From: Peptoniphilus equinus | GTDB lineage: Bacteria > Bacillota > Clostridia > Tissierellales > Peptoniphilaceae | Length of the DNA stretch: 64,000 nt | Direction of reading: 5' to 3' | Assembly (NCBI RefSeq): GCF_027921445.1 | Contig: NZ_CP115667.1 | Location: 1,550,001 to 1,614,000, forward strand | The notes under the pieces: model-generated | Told to the model about the DNA's origin: nothing | Seen by the model: the letters and a program-made list of their open reading frames with translations, nothing else | Database searches by the model: none | Part shown: positions 46,824 through 56,159 of the stretch, one piece after another | Position numbering within the stretch: position 1 is the first letter of the stretch | How the letters are laid out: the number at the start of each line of letters is the position of its first letter | Position numbers and translations under genes: made by a program

Positions 46824-48560
46824 ATGTTAAGAACGTTATTATCACATGTTAAAGATTACAAAATTTACACCTTCCTCTGCCCGGTTTTTGTCATTATAGA
46901 AATTATAATGGACGTGCTCATTCCCTATTTCATGAGTCTTATCATCGATGTGGGGATTGTGAACAGTGATACGGATGCCATCTTACGTTATGGTCTGTAC
47001 CTTATCCTGGCAGTGGTTGTGGCTTTTCTCACAGGCATGATGTCCGGCTATCTGGCGACTAAAGCTTCGGCAGGTTTTGCGAAAAACTTGCGCTTTGCCT
47101 TGTTCACCAATATTCAGGACTTCGCCTTTCAAGACATTGAACACTTTCAAAGCGGCTCACTCATCACCCGCATGACCACCGACGTGCAAAACATTCAGGC
47201 GGCTTACCAAATGGGTAACCGCTTAGCTTTGAGATCTCCGCTCCTCTTGATCTTCGCGCTCTTTATGAGCCTTCGGATCAATGCTGAGATCTCTCTGAGT
47301 TTTTTGATCATTTTCCCTATTCTCATCATCGGTCTGAGCCTTATTTTGTCCAAAGCTCATCCCCTCTTTGAGCGTATTTTTAAAACCTACGACCATTTAA
47401 ACACGGTCGTTGCAGAAAATCTCTTGGGGATTCGGGTCGTCAAGAGCTTTGTGCAGGAAGATCATGAAACCGAAAAGTTCTCCAGCCTCGTGGATTTGAT
47501 TTTTAAACTCTACGTCCGAGCTTCCAAACTCATGGTCAACATTCAGCCTCTGATGATGTGCTGCACCTTTGCGGCAACACTGTTGATCTCTTACTTCGGG
47601 ACTCAGGCCATCTGGGGCGGCACCCTCCAAACCGGTCAGCTCATCAGTTTGGTGAACTATGCCGTACAAATTCAAATTTCTCTGATGATGCTCTCTATGG
47701 TCTTTATGCAACTGGTCATCTCTAAAAACTCCGCCGAACGTGTTGTGGAAGTGTTGGAGACGACCACCTCGTTGGATAAAAACCTCGGCGGCATCACTGA
47801 AGTGAAAGACGGCAGCATTGCCTTTGACCATGTTCACTTCTCCTATGTCGACGATGACGACAAGTGCGTCTTAAGCGACATCAACTTGGACATTGCCTCC
47901 GGCGCCAATGTCGGTATTATAGGCCTCACCGGTTCCTCCAAGTCCACCCTCATCTCCCTCATTCCCCGTCTTTATGACGCCAATAAGGGCTCGGTGAAAG
48001 TGGGCGGTGTGGACGTGCGTGACTACAATCTCAAAACCCTGCGCGACAGCGTGGCTGTCGTCCTTCAAAAGAACACGCTCTTTTCCGGGACGGTTCGGGA
48101 AAACCTCAAGTGGGGGAACGAACAGGCCACGGATGAGCAGATTCAATGGGCGGCGAAAATTGCTCAAGCCCATGACTTTATTATGGCGACAGAGCACGGC
48201 TATGACACCATAGTGGAACGAGGCGGCACCAACTTTTCCGGAGGTCAGCGCCAACGGCTGTGTATTGCCCGCGCCCTGTTAAAGCGTCCTCAAGTGCTCA
48301 TTTTAGACGACTCCACATCAGCTCTGGACAATGAGACGGAGCAGAAAATTGTCGACGGCATGCAAGTGCATCTTCCGTCCATGACCCGCCTTACTATTTC
48401 CCAGCGAATCAACTCTCTGGAACACTGTGACACCATTATCGTCATGGCAGAGGGCAAAATCCGTGACCGAGGCACTCACGAAGAACTGATGACCCGTGAC
48501 AGCATCTATCAGGAAATAGCCAGCACTCAAGGAGGTGACTTCGATGAACCGAATGCGTAG
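46824..48560 (+). CDS. Heterodimeric ABC exporter, degenerate-site subunit
   Basis: A 578-residue half-transporter: six membrane helices (~15-300) then an ATPase domain (~330-575). Walker A reads GLTGSSKSTL and Walker B LILDDSTSALD, where Asp replaces the catalytic Glu, while the signature FSGGQRQRL is intact. This combination marks the subunit contributing the degenerate site in exporters such as BmrC, LmrC and TM287. The partner gene overlaps by 17 bp. Substrate is likely a drug, lipid or peptide, not known. AAAGGAAGG precedes the ATG. Confidence 0.93.
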   Translation: MLRTLLSHVKDYKIYTFLCPVFVIIEIIMDVLIPYFMSLIIDVGIVNSDTDAILRYGLYLILAVVVAFLTGMMSGYLATKASAGFAKNLRFALFTNIQDFAFQDIEHFQSGSLITRMTTDVQNIQAAYQMGNRLALRSPLLLIFALFMSLRINAEISLSFLIIFPILIIGLSLILSKAHPLFERIFKTYDHLNTVVAENLLGIRVVKSFVQEDHETEKFSSLVDLIFKLYVRASKLMVNIQPLMMCCTFAATLLISYFGTQAIWGGTLQTGQLISLVNYAVQIQISLMMLSMVFMQLVISKNSAERVVEVLETTTSLDKNLGGITEVKDGSIAFDHVHFSYVDDDDKCVLSDINLDIASGANVGIIGLTGSSKSTLISLIPRLYDANKGSVKVGGVDVRDYNLKTLRDSVAVVLQKNTLFSGTVRENLKWGNEQATDEQIQWAAKIAQAHDFIMATEHGYDTIVERGGTNFSGGQRQRLCIARALLKRPQVLILDDSTSALDNETEQKIVDGMQVHLPSMTRLTISQRINSLEHCDTIIVMAEGKIRDRGTHEELMTRDSIYQEIASTQGGDFDEPNA

Positions 48561-50445
48561 ACACAGCGGCCCTCGCGGTGGAAAACTCAACACCAAAGAG
48601 AACAAAGAAGCCTTCAAACGCCTTTTGAGTATGCTTTTAGAACGAGGCGGCATCAAGTTCATCGGGATCATCTTTCTGACGCTGATTGCCGCAGGCGTGC
48701 AAGTCCTTCAGGCCCTCTACATTCGCCTGTTGGTCGATCAAATTATCATCCCTCAAATGGAAAGCGGCAACTTCGACATAACGCCTCTTTTCCGTCTGGT
48801 ACTTCTCTTCGGTTTGATCTTTGCCGCCGGTGCCATGTCCACCCTCATCTCCGCCCGTATCATGATCAACATCGCCGAAAGCATTATTCGCGACTTGCGT
48901 AAAGAGATGTTTGCCCATATGCAGACTCTTCCCATCGCCTACTTTGACACCACGCCTCACGGCGACTTGATGAGCCGTTTTACCAACGACACCCAGGTCT
49001 TGGAGCAGATGTTGACCAACGCCCTGCCGTCTTTCTTCTCCTCGATTATTACCTTGACGGTGATTATCATCTCCATGATTTTAAGCTCCGCCATTCTCTT
49101 TGGCGTCGTCATCGTCACCGTATTTGCGCTGATTTTCGCCATGCGCTTTATCGGCGGCAAGAGTGCCGTCTTCTTCAGTGCTCAGCAACAATCCCTCGGG
49201 ACCACCAACGGCTACATTGAAGAGCTGATCGAAGGACAAAAAGTTGTTAAAGTCTTCTCCCGGGAAGCTCAAGTCATCGACAAATTTAAAGAGCTCAACG
49301 ATGCACTCGCCCATAATACCATGATGGCAAACCGCTATTCGCTATTTTTGATGCCGATTATCTTCAACATCGGTAATTTGCAATTTGCCTTTATCGCAAC
49401 CATCGGCGGCCTCTTAACGGCCACCGGTGCAACCGGTCTGTCTGTCGGCGGACTGGTGGGATTTTTGCAGCTCTCCCGCTCCTTCTCCGGACCTATCAAC
49501 CAACTGTCGCAACAGATGAATCAAGTCATCTCGGCACTCGCCGGCGCCAAGCGTATCTTTGAACTTCTGGACACCCCTTCAGAAGTAGATAACGGCGTGT
49601 ACGAACTCGCCCGTGTCTGTGACGACGGCACCGGCGGCATCACCGAATGTACCGAGTGCACCTCCCGTTGGGCCTGGAAAAACCCTGAGACCGGAGAACT
49701 CATCGAACTTCGCGGTGACATTCGTTTTGAAAACGTGGACTTTTCCTATGACGGCGTCCATCCGGTATTGAAGAACATTTCCCTCTACGCCAAACCCGGG
49801 CAAAAAATTGCCTTTGTTGGGGAAACCGGCGCCGGCAAGACCACCATCACCAACCTCATCAACCGCTTTTACGATGTGGATCGAGGTACCATCACCTTCG
49901 ACGGTATCGACGTGAAGGACATTAAAAAACACCACCTTCGCTCCTCCCTCGGTATGGTGCTTCAAGATACCCACCTCTTTACCGGTACGGTGAAGTACAA
50001 CTTAAAATACGCCAAAGACGACGCCACCGATGACGAAGTCATTGAAGCCGCAAAGAAAACTCAATCCCACGGCTTTATCAAAAATCTTGCCAAAGGTTAC
50101 AACACGGAAATCTCCGGTACGGCGTCCGACCTTTCTCAAGGTCAATCACAACTGCTGTCCATCGGACGCGCCGAGCTCTACAATCCGCCGGTGCTCATTC
50201 TGGATGAAGCAACCTCATCCATCGACTCCCACACTGAACGACTGGTACAGGAATCCATGGATGAAATTATGAAAGGCCGCACCACCTTCGTTATCGCCCA
50301 CCGTTTATCAACGGTTAAAAACGCCGATGCGATTATGGTGTTAAGCCGCGGTGAAATTATTGAGCGGGGCGATCATGACGACCTCCTTGCACAACGCGGC
50401 GTCTACTACCGCCTCTACACCGGCGGCTTTGACGACGAAGAATAA
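48544..50445 (+). CDS. Heterodimeric ABC exporter, canonical-site subunit
   Basis: A 633-residue partner half-transporter. Six membrane helices (~40-330) precede the ATPase domain (~395-630) with Walker A GETGAGKTTI and Walker B LILDEATSSID (catalytic Glu present), but the signature is LSQGQSQLL, the altered form seen on the BmrD/LmrD side. Between the two domains lies an insert of about 45 residues with three cysteines (CDDGTGGITECTECTSRWAW), typical of a clostridial subgroup. ATG 48544 is eight bases after AGGAGG. The longer frame starts at a GTG inside that ribosome site. Confidence 0.93.
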   Translation: MNRMRRHSGPRGGKLNTKENKEAFKRLLSMLLERGGIKFIGIIFLTLIAAGVQVLQALYIRLLVDQIIIPQMESGNFDITPLFRLVLLFGLIFAAGAMSTLISARIMINIAESIIRDLRKEMFAHMQTLPIAYFDTTPHGDLMSRFTNDTQVLEQMLTNALPSFFSSIITLTVIIISMILSSAILFGVVIVTVFALIFAMRFIGGKSAVFFSAQQQSLGTTNGYIEELIEGQKVVKVFSREAQVIDKFKELNDALAHNTMMANRYSLFLMPIIFNIGNLQFAFIATIGGLLTATGATGLSVGGLVGFLQLSRSFSGPINQLSQQMNQVISALAGAKRIFELLDTPSEVDNGVYELARVCDDGTGGITECTECTSRWAWKNPETGELIELRGDIRFENVDFSYDGVHPVLKNISLYAKPGQKIAFVGETGAGKTTITNLINRFYDVDRGTITFDGIDVKDIKKHHLRSSLGMVLQDTHLFTGTVKYNLKYAKDDATDDEVIEAAKKTQSHGFIKNLAKGYNTEISGTASDLSQGQSQLLSIGRAELYNPPVLILDEATSSIDSHTERLVQESMDEIMKGRTTFVIAHRLSTVKNADAIMVLSRGEIIERGDHDDLLAQRGVYYRLYTGGFDDEE

Positions 50446-50451
50446 ATTCAA

Positions 50452-50482
50452 AACCCATCGGAACCTACCGGTGGGTTTTTCT
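50452..50482 (+). terminator. Intrinsic terminator of the ABC exporter operon
   Basis: AACCCATCGG / CCGGTGGGTT stem (one G-T pair), six-base loop, then T residues; 6 bp after the stop codon. Confidence 0.9.
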
Positions 50483-50714
50483 TTGCTCTTTTTTATGTGA
50501 GATTCTAAAAACAATTGCGACACTTCGGTAAGTAAAACCTCACACTATCCTCGATCGAATGGTGAGAAGCGACAAAACAGGAACGATAAACGTCCCTGTT
50601 GGTCTTCATTGATATGCGTCTGTCACTATAACTGCGCCGTCGGCAGATTCTCTTACTATCCGCCATCTTAGGATACGTCACCTTCTTCGGATAAAGGTTG
50701 TTTTCTTCCCCGTA

Positions 50715-51488
50715 CTACTTCCCAATGATATCGAGCAGTCCTCGCAGGTCATTAATGACGTAGTCGGCACCTTCTTTTTTATAAATATCCGCCACGCGTT
50801 TTTGTGCCCGGTGCTTTTCCTCGTCGCTCAAGTTGTCGTATTCGTCTTGACGAAGTCCCATCGTGGAGCTGCCCTCTACCACCCCGACCGTGATCACGCC
50901 GGCAGCTTTGCCTTCCCTGATGTCCGAGACGGTGTCGCCGACTTTGATGACATTGGCCACGGAGGTGACGCCGAGTGCTGTCATATTTTTAAAGATCATG
51001 TACGGATAGGGACGTCCTTTGTCGCCGACGGAATTGGGTGTTGCCCAAAAATCAGGGGCATAGCCCTTTGCCTCAGCTTCTTTGGCAACAATGACCATCA
51101 TGGCATCTGTGTAGCCTGTGGTGGAGCCGATTTTAATGCCTTGCGCTCTTAGCCTCGCAACCGTCTCGCGCACATGGGGTTTGATGTCGACAAAGTTTTT
51201 TAAAATATCCAGTGTCTTTTGCTCCATGACTTTATAAATGGCTTTGACATCGTCGTCGTCACTTGCTCTGTGATAGACAGCTTCAAAACATTGTTGGATT
51301 CTGTCCATGCCAAGCATGGTTCTGATGTGGTCAATCTTGAGCAGTCCCATAGGTTGTCTCACTTCATCAAGAGTCGGCGTGATACCGTATTGTTCGAAGG
51401 CTTCAACAAATGCCTGCACCGGTGCAAAACAGCCGTAATCCACAGTGGTCCCCGCCCAGTCCAGAATGACCGCCTCAATGTGTCCCAT
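50715..51488 (-). CDS. phnX: Phosphonoacetaldehyde hydrolase
   Basis: A 257-residue haloacid-dehalogenase family enzyme that cleaves the C-P bond of phosphonoacetaldehyde to acetaldehyde and phosphate. The nucleophile is D10 (ILDWAGTTVD) and the Schiff-base lysine K51 (PMGLLKIDHI), two residues earlier than the Bacillus cereus enzyme numbering. GSTTGYTDAMM and KVGDTVSDIREGKAAG are the other HAD motifs. It overlaps phnW by 14 bp and is the last gene of the aminoethylphosphonate operon. Confidence 0.96.
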   Translation of the reverse strand: MGHIEAVILDWAGTTVDYGCFAPVQAFVEAFEQYGITPTLDEVRQPMGLLKIDHIRTMLGMDRIQQCFEAVYHRASDDDDVKAIYKVMEQKTLDILKNFVDIKPHVRETVARLRAQGIKIGSTTGYTDAMMVIVAKEAEAKGYAPDFWATPNSVGDKGRPYPYMIFKNMTALGVTSVANVIKVGDTVSDIREGKAAGVITVGVVEGSSTMGLRQDEYDNLSDEEKHRAQKRVADIYKKEGADYVINDLRGLLDIIGK

Positions 51489-52584
51489 AGTCGTCCTCCT
51501 TTGTCGCTAAAAATTCTTTGATGATTGCCGTCACGTTGAGGATGTCGTCCTTATAAATCTCTCCGATGTTGCCGATTCTGAACGTGTCCGCTTCCGTGAC
51601 TTTGCCGGGATAGATGGCATAGCCTCGTGCTTTGATAAAGGTATACATCTCGTCAAATGAAAAGTTTGAACTGGCCGGATATAAAAAGGTGGTGATAATC
51701 GGCCCCTGATGGTCGGTGATGTAGGCCTCGATCCCCAGCGCTTTCATCCCCTCGATCAAAAGCTGATTGTTCTCTCGGTAGCGTATTTCCCTCTGTGCAA
51801 TACCACCCTCCGCGTCCAATTCTTCCAAAGCTTTATAAAAGGCCAGCACGGTATGTGTCGGCGACGTAAAGCGCCACTTTCCGTCTTTATCCATGGTTTT
51901 GTACTGGTCGTAAAGGTCCAGGGACAGACTGCGGGCTTTGCCTTGACTCTTTTCCAATGCGCCTTTGTTACAAATGATGAACGAAAACCCCGGCACCCCC
52001 TGTATGCACTTGTTGGCACTGCTGATTATAAAGTCAATGCCCATGGCTTCCACATCAATGTCGACGCCTCCGAAACTGGACATGGCGTCCACAATAAAAG
52101 TTCTGCCGAATTTTTTGACGACCTCACCCACCGCTTTGATGTCGTTGAGAATGCCCGTGGTGGTTTCGCTGTGCACCATGGCGACGTGGGTGATCGCCGT
52201 GTCATCACGAAGTATAGCTTCTATTTTTTCAGCTGAGGGAATACGGTGGTAGGCTTCTTTATAGATGGTGTAGGGAATGCTCCCGTGCTTAGCAATGTCC
52301 TCCATCCGTTCACCATAGGCGCCGTTGGCTACAATAAGCAGTTTATCTTCATCGCCTACGACACTGGACAGTACGGATTCCACACCGAAGGTGCCGCTGC
52401 CTTGCATGAGCACTACCGTATACGTTGCCGCATCGGCATGGGCGAGCTGTAGTAATTTTTTTCTTATGTCGAGCGTGATGCGTTTATAGTCGTCGTCCCA
52501 GGTACAGTGATCAAAGAGCATTTCCTGTTTAACCGTGTCCGTTGTGGTAAGAGGGCCGGGTGTCAAAAGTTTATAGGCATTCAT
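51475..52584 (-). CDS. phnW: 2-aminoethylphosphonate:pyruvate transaminase
   Basis: A 369-residue PLP enzyme that moves the amino group of 2-aminoethylphosphonate to pyruvate, giving alanine and phosphonoacetaldehyde. The opening KLLTPGPLTTTDTVKQEML is typical of PhnW. D166 (VDAMSSFGG) and the PLP lysine K192 (SSANKCIQGVPG) are visible. AAGGAGG lies 11 bases before the ATG. It follows the binding protein gene by 18 bp and overlaps phnX. Confidence 0.96.
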   Translation of the reverse strand: MNAYKLLTPGPLTTTDTVKQEMLFDHCTWDDDYKRITLDIRKKLLQLAHADAATYTVVLMQGSGTFGVESVLSSVVGDEDKLLIVANGAYGERMEDIAKHGSIPYTIYKEAYHRIPSAEKIEAILRDDTAITHVAMVHSETTTGILNDIKAVGEVVKKFGRTFIVDAMSSFGGVDIDVEAMGIDFIISSANKCIQGVPGFSFIICNKGALEKSQGKARSLSLDLYDQYKTMDKDGKWRFTSPTHTVLAFYKALEELDAEGGIAQREIRYRENNQLLIEGMKALGIEAYITDHQGPIITTFLYPASSNFSFDEMYTFIKARGYAIYPGKVTEADTFRIGNIGEIYKDDILNVTAIIKEFLATKEDDYGTH

Positions 52585-52602
52585 GGGTTGTCTTGCCCTC
52601 CT

Positions 52603-53592
52603 TTATTTGCTCGCTTCAGAAATGGCCTGATGCTTTTTCAAAAGATCAACGGTCAACTTTTCTTTAAATGTTTTCGGATTGCCCGATTTGTTGATATCCT
52701 CAACGGTTTCGCCGTCATAGAGTGCAATCGGGTAGGTTTGAAGGAGTTCGGCTCTGGCGTTTTTAACGATACATTCGGCCATCTTTATCGCTTCCGGATT
52801 GGTCGCATCGCCTTTGTCAATGACGGCGACGGATTCTGTCAGTGTGAAGTTCCCTTCAGCAGGATCCACATAGTCGATGGGAAGTCCCTCGGCTTTGTCC
52901 GCAACAGCTTGATGGCGCAGACCGAATCCGATGGCCACTTCGCCGGCGCGAACTTTTTTAATCGGTCCCGAGCCTGAATCTTCAATATGTGCTCCGGCAT
53001 TTTGATAGATGCCTTTTAAAATCTCTGCGGCGCCGTCCTCACCATATTCGCTGATTAAAGCTTGTATCAAAAGCCACGCCGTCGACGAGCTCTGTATGTC
53101 GGTCACCGAAATCATGTCTTTATAGACCGGATCGGCAAGGTCTTTAATCGAGGTCGGCACCGGCAGATTGTTCTCTTTGACCGCCTCGGTGTTGTATATA
53201 ATCGCGCCTTCTTGTGCCGTGATCGGCGAATAGTACGCCGGATAGTCCGCCAGTGCACCGGTGTCAAAGGTGAGATCCTGAAACATCGGATGCTCCGCCT
53301 CGGCACTTTCCACATAGAATGAACTCATAGTGATAAGATCCGCTTCGGATTCAGCCCCCTCCGCAAGAAGCTTCCCTCCAAGTTCTGAAGTCCCGAAGAC
53401 TTGAACGATATACTTATCTTTATAGCCGTTGGCGTCCAGGGCGTTTTCCATGGCCACGACGGCTTCGTCGTCGGCATTGGTATATAGAACCACCTGGTCA
53501 TCTGCCGATGCGCTGTTATTGCCGCATCCTGTCAACAGACAACCTGTAAGCAACGTACTTGTCAAACCTAAAATCAACATACTTTTTTTCAT
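52603..53592 (-). CDS. 2-aminoethylphosphonate ABC transporter, substrate-binding lipoprotein
   Basis: A 329-residue extracytoplasmic binding protein. It has a lipoprotein signal (MKKSMLILGLTS, lipobox LLTGC with C18, or LLTGC with C23 as a second choice) and then a Fe3+/phosphonate-type binding domain (QVVLYTNADDEAVVAMENAL). Place between permease and phnW supports binding of 2-aminoethylphosphonate. ATG 53592 follows AAAGGAG; the longer frame upstream lies in the permease gene end and is rejected. Confidence 0.9.
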   Translation of the reverse strand: MKKSMLILGLTSTLLTGCLLTGCGNNSASADDQVVLYTNADDEAVVAMENALDANGYKDKYIVQVFGTSELGGKLLAEGAESEADLITMSSFYVESAEAEHPMFQDLTFDTGALADYPAYYSPITAQEGAIIYNTEAVKENNLPVPTSIKDLADPVYKDMISVTDIQSSSTAWLLIQALISEYGEDGAAEILKGIYQNAGAHIEDSGSGPIKKVRAGEVAIGFGLRHQAVADKAEGLPIDYVDPAEGNFTLTESVAVIDKGDATNPEAIKMAECIVKNARAELLQTYPIALYDGETVEDINKSGNPKTFKEKLTVDLLKKHQAISEASK

Positions 53593-53606
53593 AATTTTCT
53601 CCTTTC

Positions 53607-55238
53607 TTATGCGGCTTTTTGACCGCGTGTTGCAGTGGCTAAAAACTGACATAGCAGTTTTGCGATGAGATTGGTGACCAGAAGCAGGATCGACAGGACA
53701 AAGATGTCATTAAATTTTGCAAAGTGCTGCAGTTCTTTGATCTTGGTCGTAATGACCATGGTCCGTGCGCCGGCAAGAAAGATAACGGCACTCACCGTGA
53801 CCAGGGCATTGACAAAATAGTATCCGAAAACTTCGATCAACGATGTGACGGCATTGGGTGTCACAATTCTTGCCACAGTCTTGATCCAGCTGTCGCCCAT
53901 CAGTTTGGCGGTGCGCTCCCAGGATAAGTTCATTTTTGACAAGGTGTGTTTCATCATCATGTAAGGCGTTGCAAAGAGATGCACCAAGTTGCACAACACA
54001 ATGATGGCAAAGGTATTTTGAAGCGGCGTGCCTGTAAAGGCGAGCATAAACGCAATCCCCAGTACCATGCCGGGTATGGTGTTGGTGACGGCAGCCACGC
54101 TCTCTATCACGTGTTTGGCACGTTCGGAAATGGTACTTCTCGATGTGACCAGGGACGCCCCGTAGGCCATCCCCGTCCCGAATATCGCCGTCAAGGTCGC
54201 CACAACAAGGGCATTACGGTATACTCGAGTGAGTGCCGCATCCTCAAAAACCTGTTGGACGTGTTCCCATGTGAAAGTCATGTCATAGGGCCACCCTTGC
54301 ACCAATGGCACCACAAAGAGCACCGCAAAAATGGCCAGTATGACCATGATGATACCTAGACTGATCGTGCCGCAGACTACATCTCTTAGCGTGTTCTTTT
54401 TATTTTCGACGGGAGAAAGCTTGTTGTAGCGTATATTGTATCGCTCCAGATAGGCAATGACCGTGATACTGACTATCGACGGCAGCAGCATCATGATGGC
54501 GACGACGGCACCGTTGTTAAAATTCGGTACACTTCCAAGCATCTGGTTATAGAGGGCGGCGGCAATGACTTCCACCTCACCGCCCACAGACGCAGGGATC
54601 CCGAAATCCGTAAAATTCAAAAAGAAACACTGTATAAAAGATACGGCCAGTGTCCCGACAAGAGGGCGCAGCACGGTCTCAAGAAAAGTGGTCATGCCGG
54701 TATCGCCCATCATCCGTGAGACAATCGAAAATTTTCTGTCAATATAACCCATCGTGTTATGTATCAACATGAATGCTATGGGCAGTGTGTAGATGATGTA
54801 ACCTATCAATAGGCCGTTGATGCCGTAGATATCAAACAATTGCTTGCCGAACAGCCGTGTGTAGAGTCCTTGCTTGCCGAAGGAATAGATAATGGCAAAC
54901 CCGTAAGTAATGGTTGGCAACAACATCGGCAGCATCGCAAAGAGCTTTATAAATTTTTTCACGTTTCCGTTCACATTGGTGTAATTCAGCGTATACGCCA
55001 TGATAAAAGCAAGCACCGTGGTGATGAGCGCACTTAGAGCGGATATGAAAAAGCTGTGCCAAAGTGCGTCGATAAAGCCTCTTTGTGTAAAAATTTCCCG
55101 GTAGTGGAGCAGGGTAAATTCATCGCCGCCAAAGGATTGGACTAAAATCAACATCAGCGGATAGCAGAGCGCCCCGACGAACAGTAGGACCAGAACTGTC
55201 CATATACACCAAGTCTCACCGTTTTGTCGCCGCGCCAT
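53607..55238 (-). CDS. 2-aminoethylphosphonate ABC transporter, fused permease
   Basis: A 543-residue permease with about twelve hydrophobic helices and two BPD-transport domains in one chain, like FbpB and the PhnU2-type permease. Each half has an EAA-like loop contacting the ATPase (around RMMGDTGMTTFLETVLRPLV and TAKLMGDSWIKTVARIVTPN). ATG 55238 shares one base with the ATPase stop. The single-chain arrangement and neighbours point to uptake of 2-aminoethylphosphonate. Confidence 0.93.
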   Translation of the reverse strand: MARRQNGETWCIWTVLVLLFVGALCYPLMLILVQSFGGDEFTLLHYREIFTQRGFIDALWHSFFISALSALITTVLAFIMAYTLNYTNVNGNVKKFIKLFAMLPMLLPTITYGFAIIYSFGKQGLYTRLFGKQLFDIYGINGLLIGYIIYTLPIAFMLIHNTMGYIDRKFSIVSRMMGDTGMTTFLETVLRPLVGTLAVSFIQCFFLNFTDFGIPASVGGEVEVIAAALYNQMLGSVPNFNNGAVVAIMMLLPSIVSITVIAYLERYNIRYNKLSPVENKKNTLRDVVCGTISLGIIMVILAIFAVLFVVPLVQGWPYDMTFTWEHVQQVFEDAALTRVYRNALVVATLTAIFGTGMAYGASLVTSRSTISERAKHVIESVAAVTNTIPGMVLGIAFMLAFTGTPLQNTFAIIVLCNLVHLFATPYMMMKHTLSKMNLSWERTAKLMGDSWIKTVARIVTPNAVTSLIEVFGYYFVNALVTVSAVIFLAGARTMVITTKIKELQHFAKFNDIFVLSILLLVTNLIAKLLCQFLATATRGQKAA

Positions 55239-56014
55239 TATCCCACCTGCAAGATAACATGGTTGTTCAGGTCATTTTGGAATAATCTGAAGATATTATG
55301 TTTTTTGATTTCCAGTTGTTTTAATATAAATTCTTCTACAAAGTTATTGGCCGGTGCGCTGATAATGTCCTGCGGTTTGCCATACTGGGAAATCGTGCCG
55401 TCATTGATAATCAATACTTTGTCCGACAACGTCAGCGCTTCTTCCGGATCGTGGGTCACGATGATGGTGGTCAGATGATAGTCTTTGGCGATGGTCTTGA
55501 TTCGGTCTTTGATGGACTCTTTTATGACCCCGTCCAGCGCGCTTAACGGTTCGTCCAGCAACAGGATCTTCGGTTTCATCACCATGGTTCTTGCCAGTGC
55601 GACACGCTGCTTTTGTCCTCCGGAGAGTTGATCGATGCGTTTATTCAAATGGTCTTCGAGACCGAGCAGATGGATCAACTCCGCCACTTCCCCTTGGGTC
55701 GAAATGTCGGGTTTGTTTCTCAACCCATAAGTGATATTTTGGTAGGCCGTCAAGTGGGGAAACAATGCATAATCCTGAAACACGATGTTGAACCCCCGCG
55801 CTTCCATCGGTGTGTGCGCCATATCTTCACCGTCGTAAATAATTTCACCGCTGTCTGCCGTCACAAGACCTAAAATCAAATTTAACAGCGTGGTCTTGCC
55901 GCTCCCTGACGGTCCGAGAATCGAAACAATCTCGCCTTTTTCAATCTCCAAATTGATGTCGTTTAAAATGGTCACACCGTCATAAGCTTTACTGATATTT
56001 TTTAACTGTAGCAT
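55238..56014 (-). CDS. 2-aminoethylphosphonate ABC transporter, ATPase
   Basis: A 258-residue ABC ATPase. Walker A GPSGSGKTTLL (~38), Q-loop FQDYALFPH, signature LSGGQKQRVALARTM and Walker B ILLLDEPLSALD followed by an H-loop in VTHDPEEA are all intact. It lacks the long regulatory C-terminal domain of PotA/FbpC types. It is the first gene of the operon (ATPase, permease, binding protein, phnW, phnX), so the substrate is most likely 2-aminoethylphosphonate. Confidence 0.93.
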   Translation of the reverse strand: MLQLKNISKAYDGVTILNDINLEIEKGEIVSILGPSGSGKTTLLNLILGLVTADSGEIIYDGEDMAHTPMEARGFNIVFQDYALFPHLTAYQNITYGLRNKPDISTQGEVAELIHLLGLEDHLNKRIDQLSGGQKQRVALARTMVMKPKILLLDEPLSALDGVIKESIKDRIKTIAKDYHLTTIIVTHDPEEALTLSDKVLIINDGTISQYGKPQDIISAPANNFVEEFILKQLEIKKHNIFRLFQNDLNNHVILQVG

Positions 56015-56058
56015 TCAAAACCTCTTCCTTCATACGTTGTATCGGTTCCTTCGGAATG

Positions 56059-56086
56059 ATTACATAGTAGCGGTTATAACGGTAAA
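56059..56086 (-). promoter_or_regulatory. Candidate promoter of the aminoethylphosphonate operon
   Basis: On the minus strand TTTACC (56086-56081), 16-base spacer, TGTAAT (56064-56059), about 45 bp before the ATPase gene. Both boxes are imperfect. Confidence 0.35.
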
Positions 56087-56113
56087 AAAAATAAAGTCCG
56101 CGTAAAAAGTATG

Positions 56114-56141
56114 TAAAAAAAGACAGGATTTCTCCTGTCTT
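56114..56141 (-). terminator. Intrinsic terminator after the RpiR gene
   Basis: AAGACAGGA-GAAA-TCCTGTCTT on the minus strand followed by a run of T residues, 12 bp after the rpiR stop and before the transport genes. Confidence 0.85.
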
Positions 56142-56142
56142 C

Positions 56143-56159
56143 GTGTAGATTTTCTACTT
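56143..56159. promoter_or_regulatory. Second candidate RpiR operator
   Basis: GTGTAGATTTTCTACTT matches the perfect operator at 57037-57053 in 12 of 17 positions, with the same spacing of GTAGA and TCTAC. It overlaps the rpiR stop codon and lies about 130 bp upstream of the transport operon. Confidence 0.5.
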
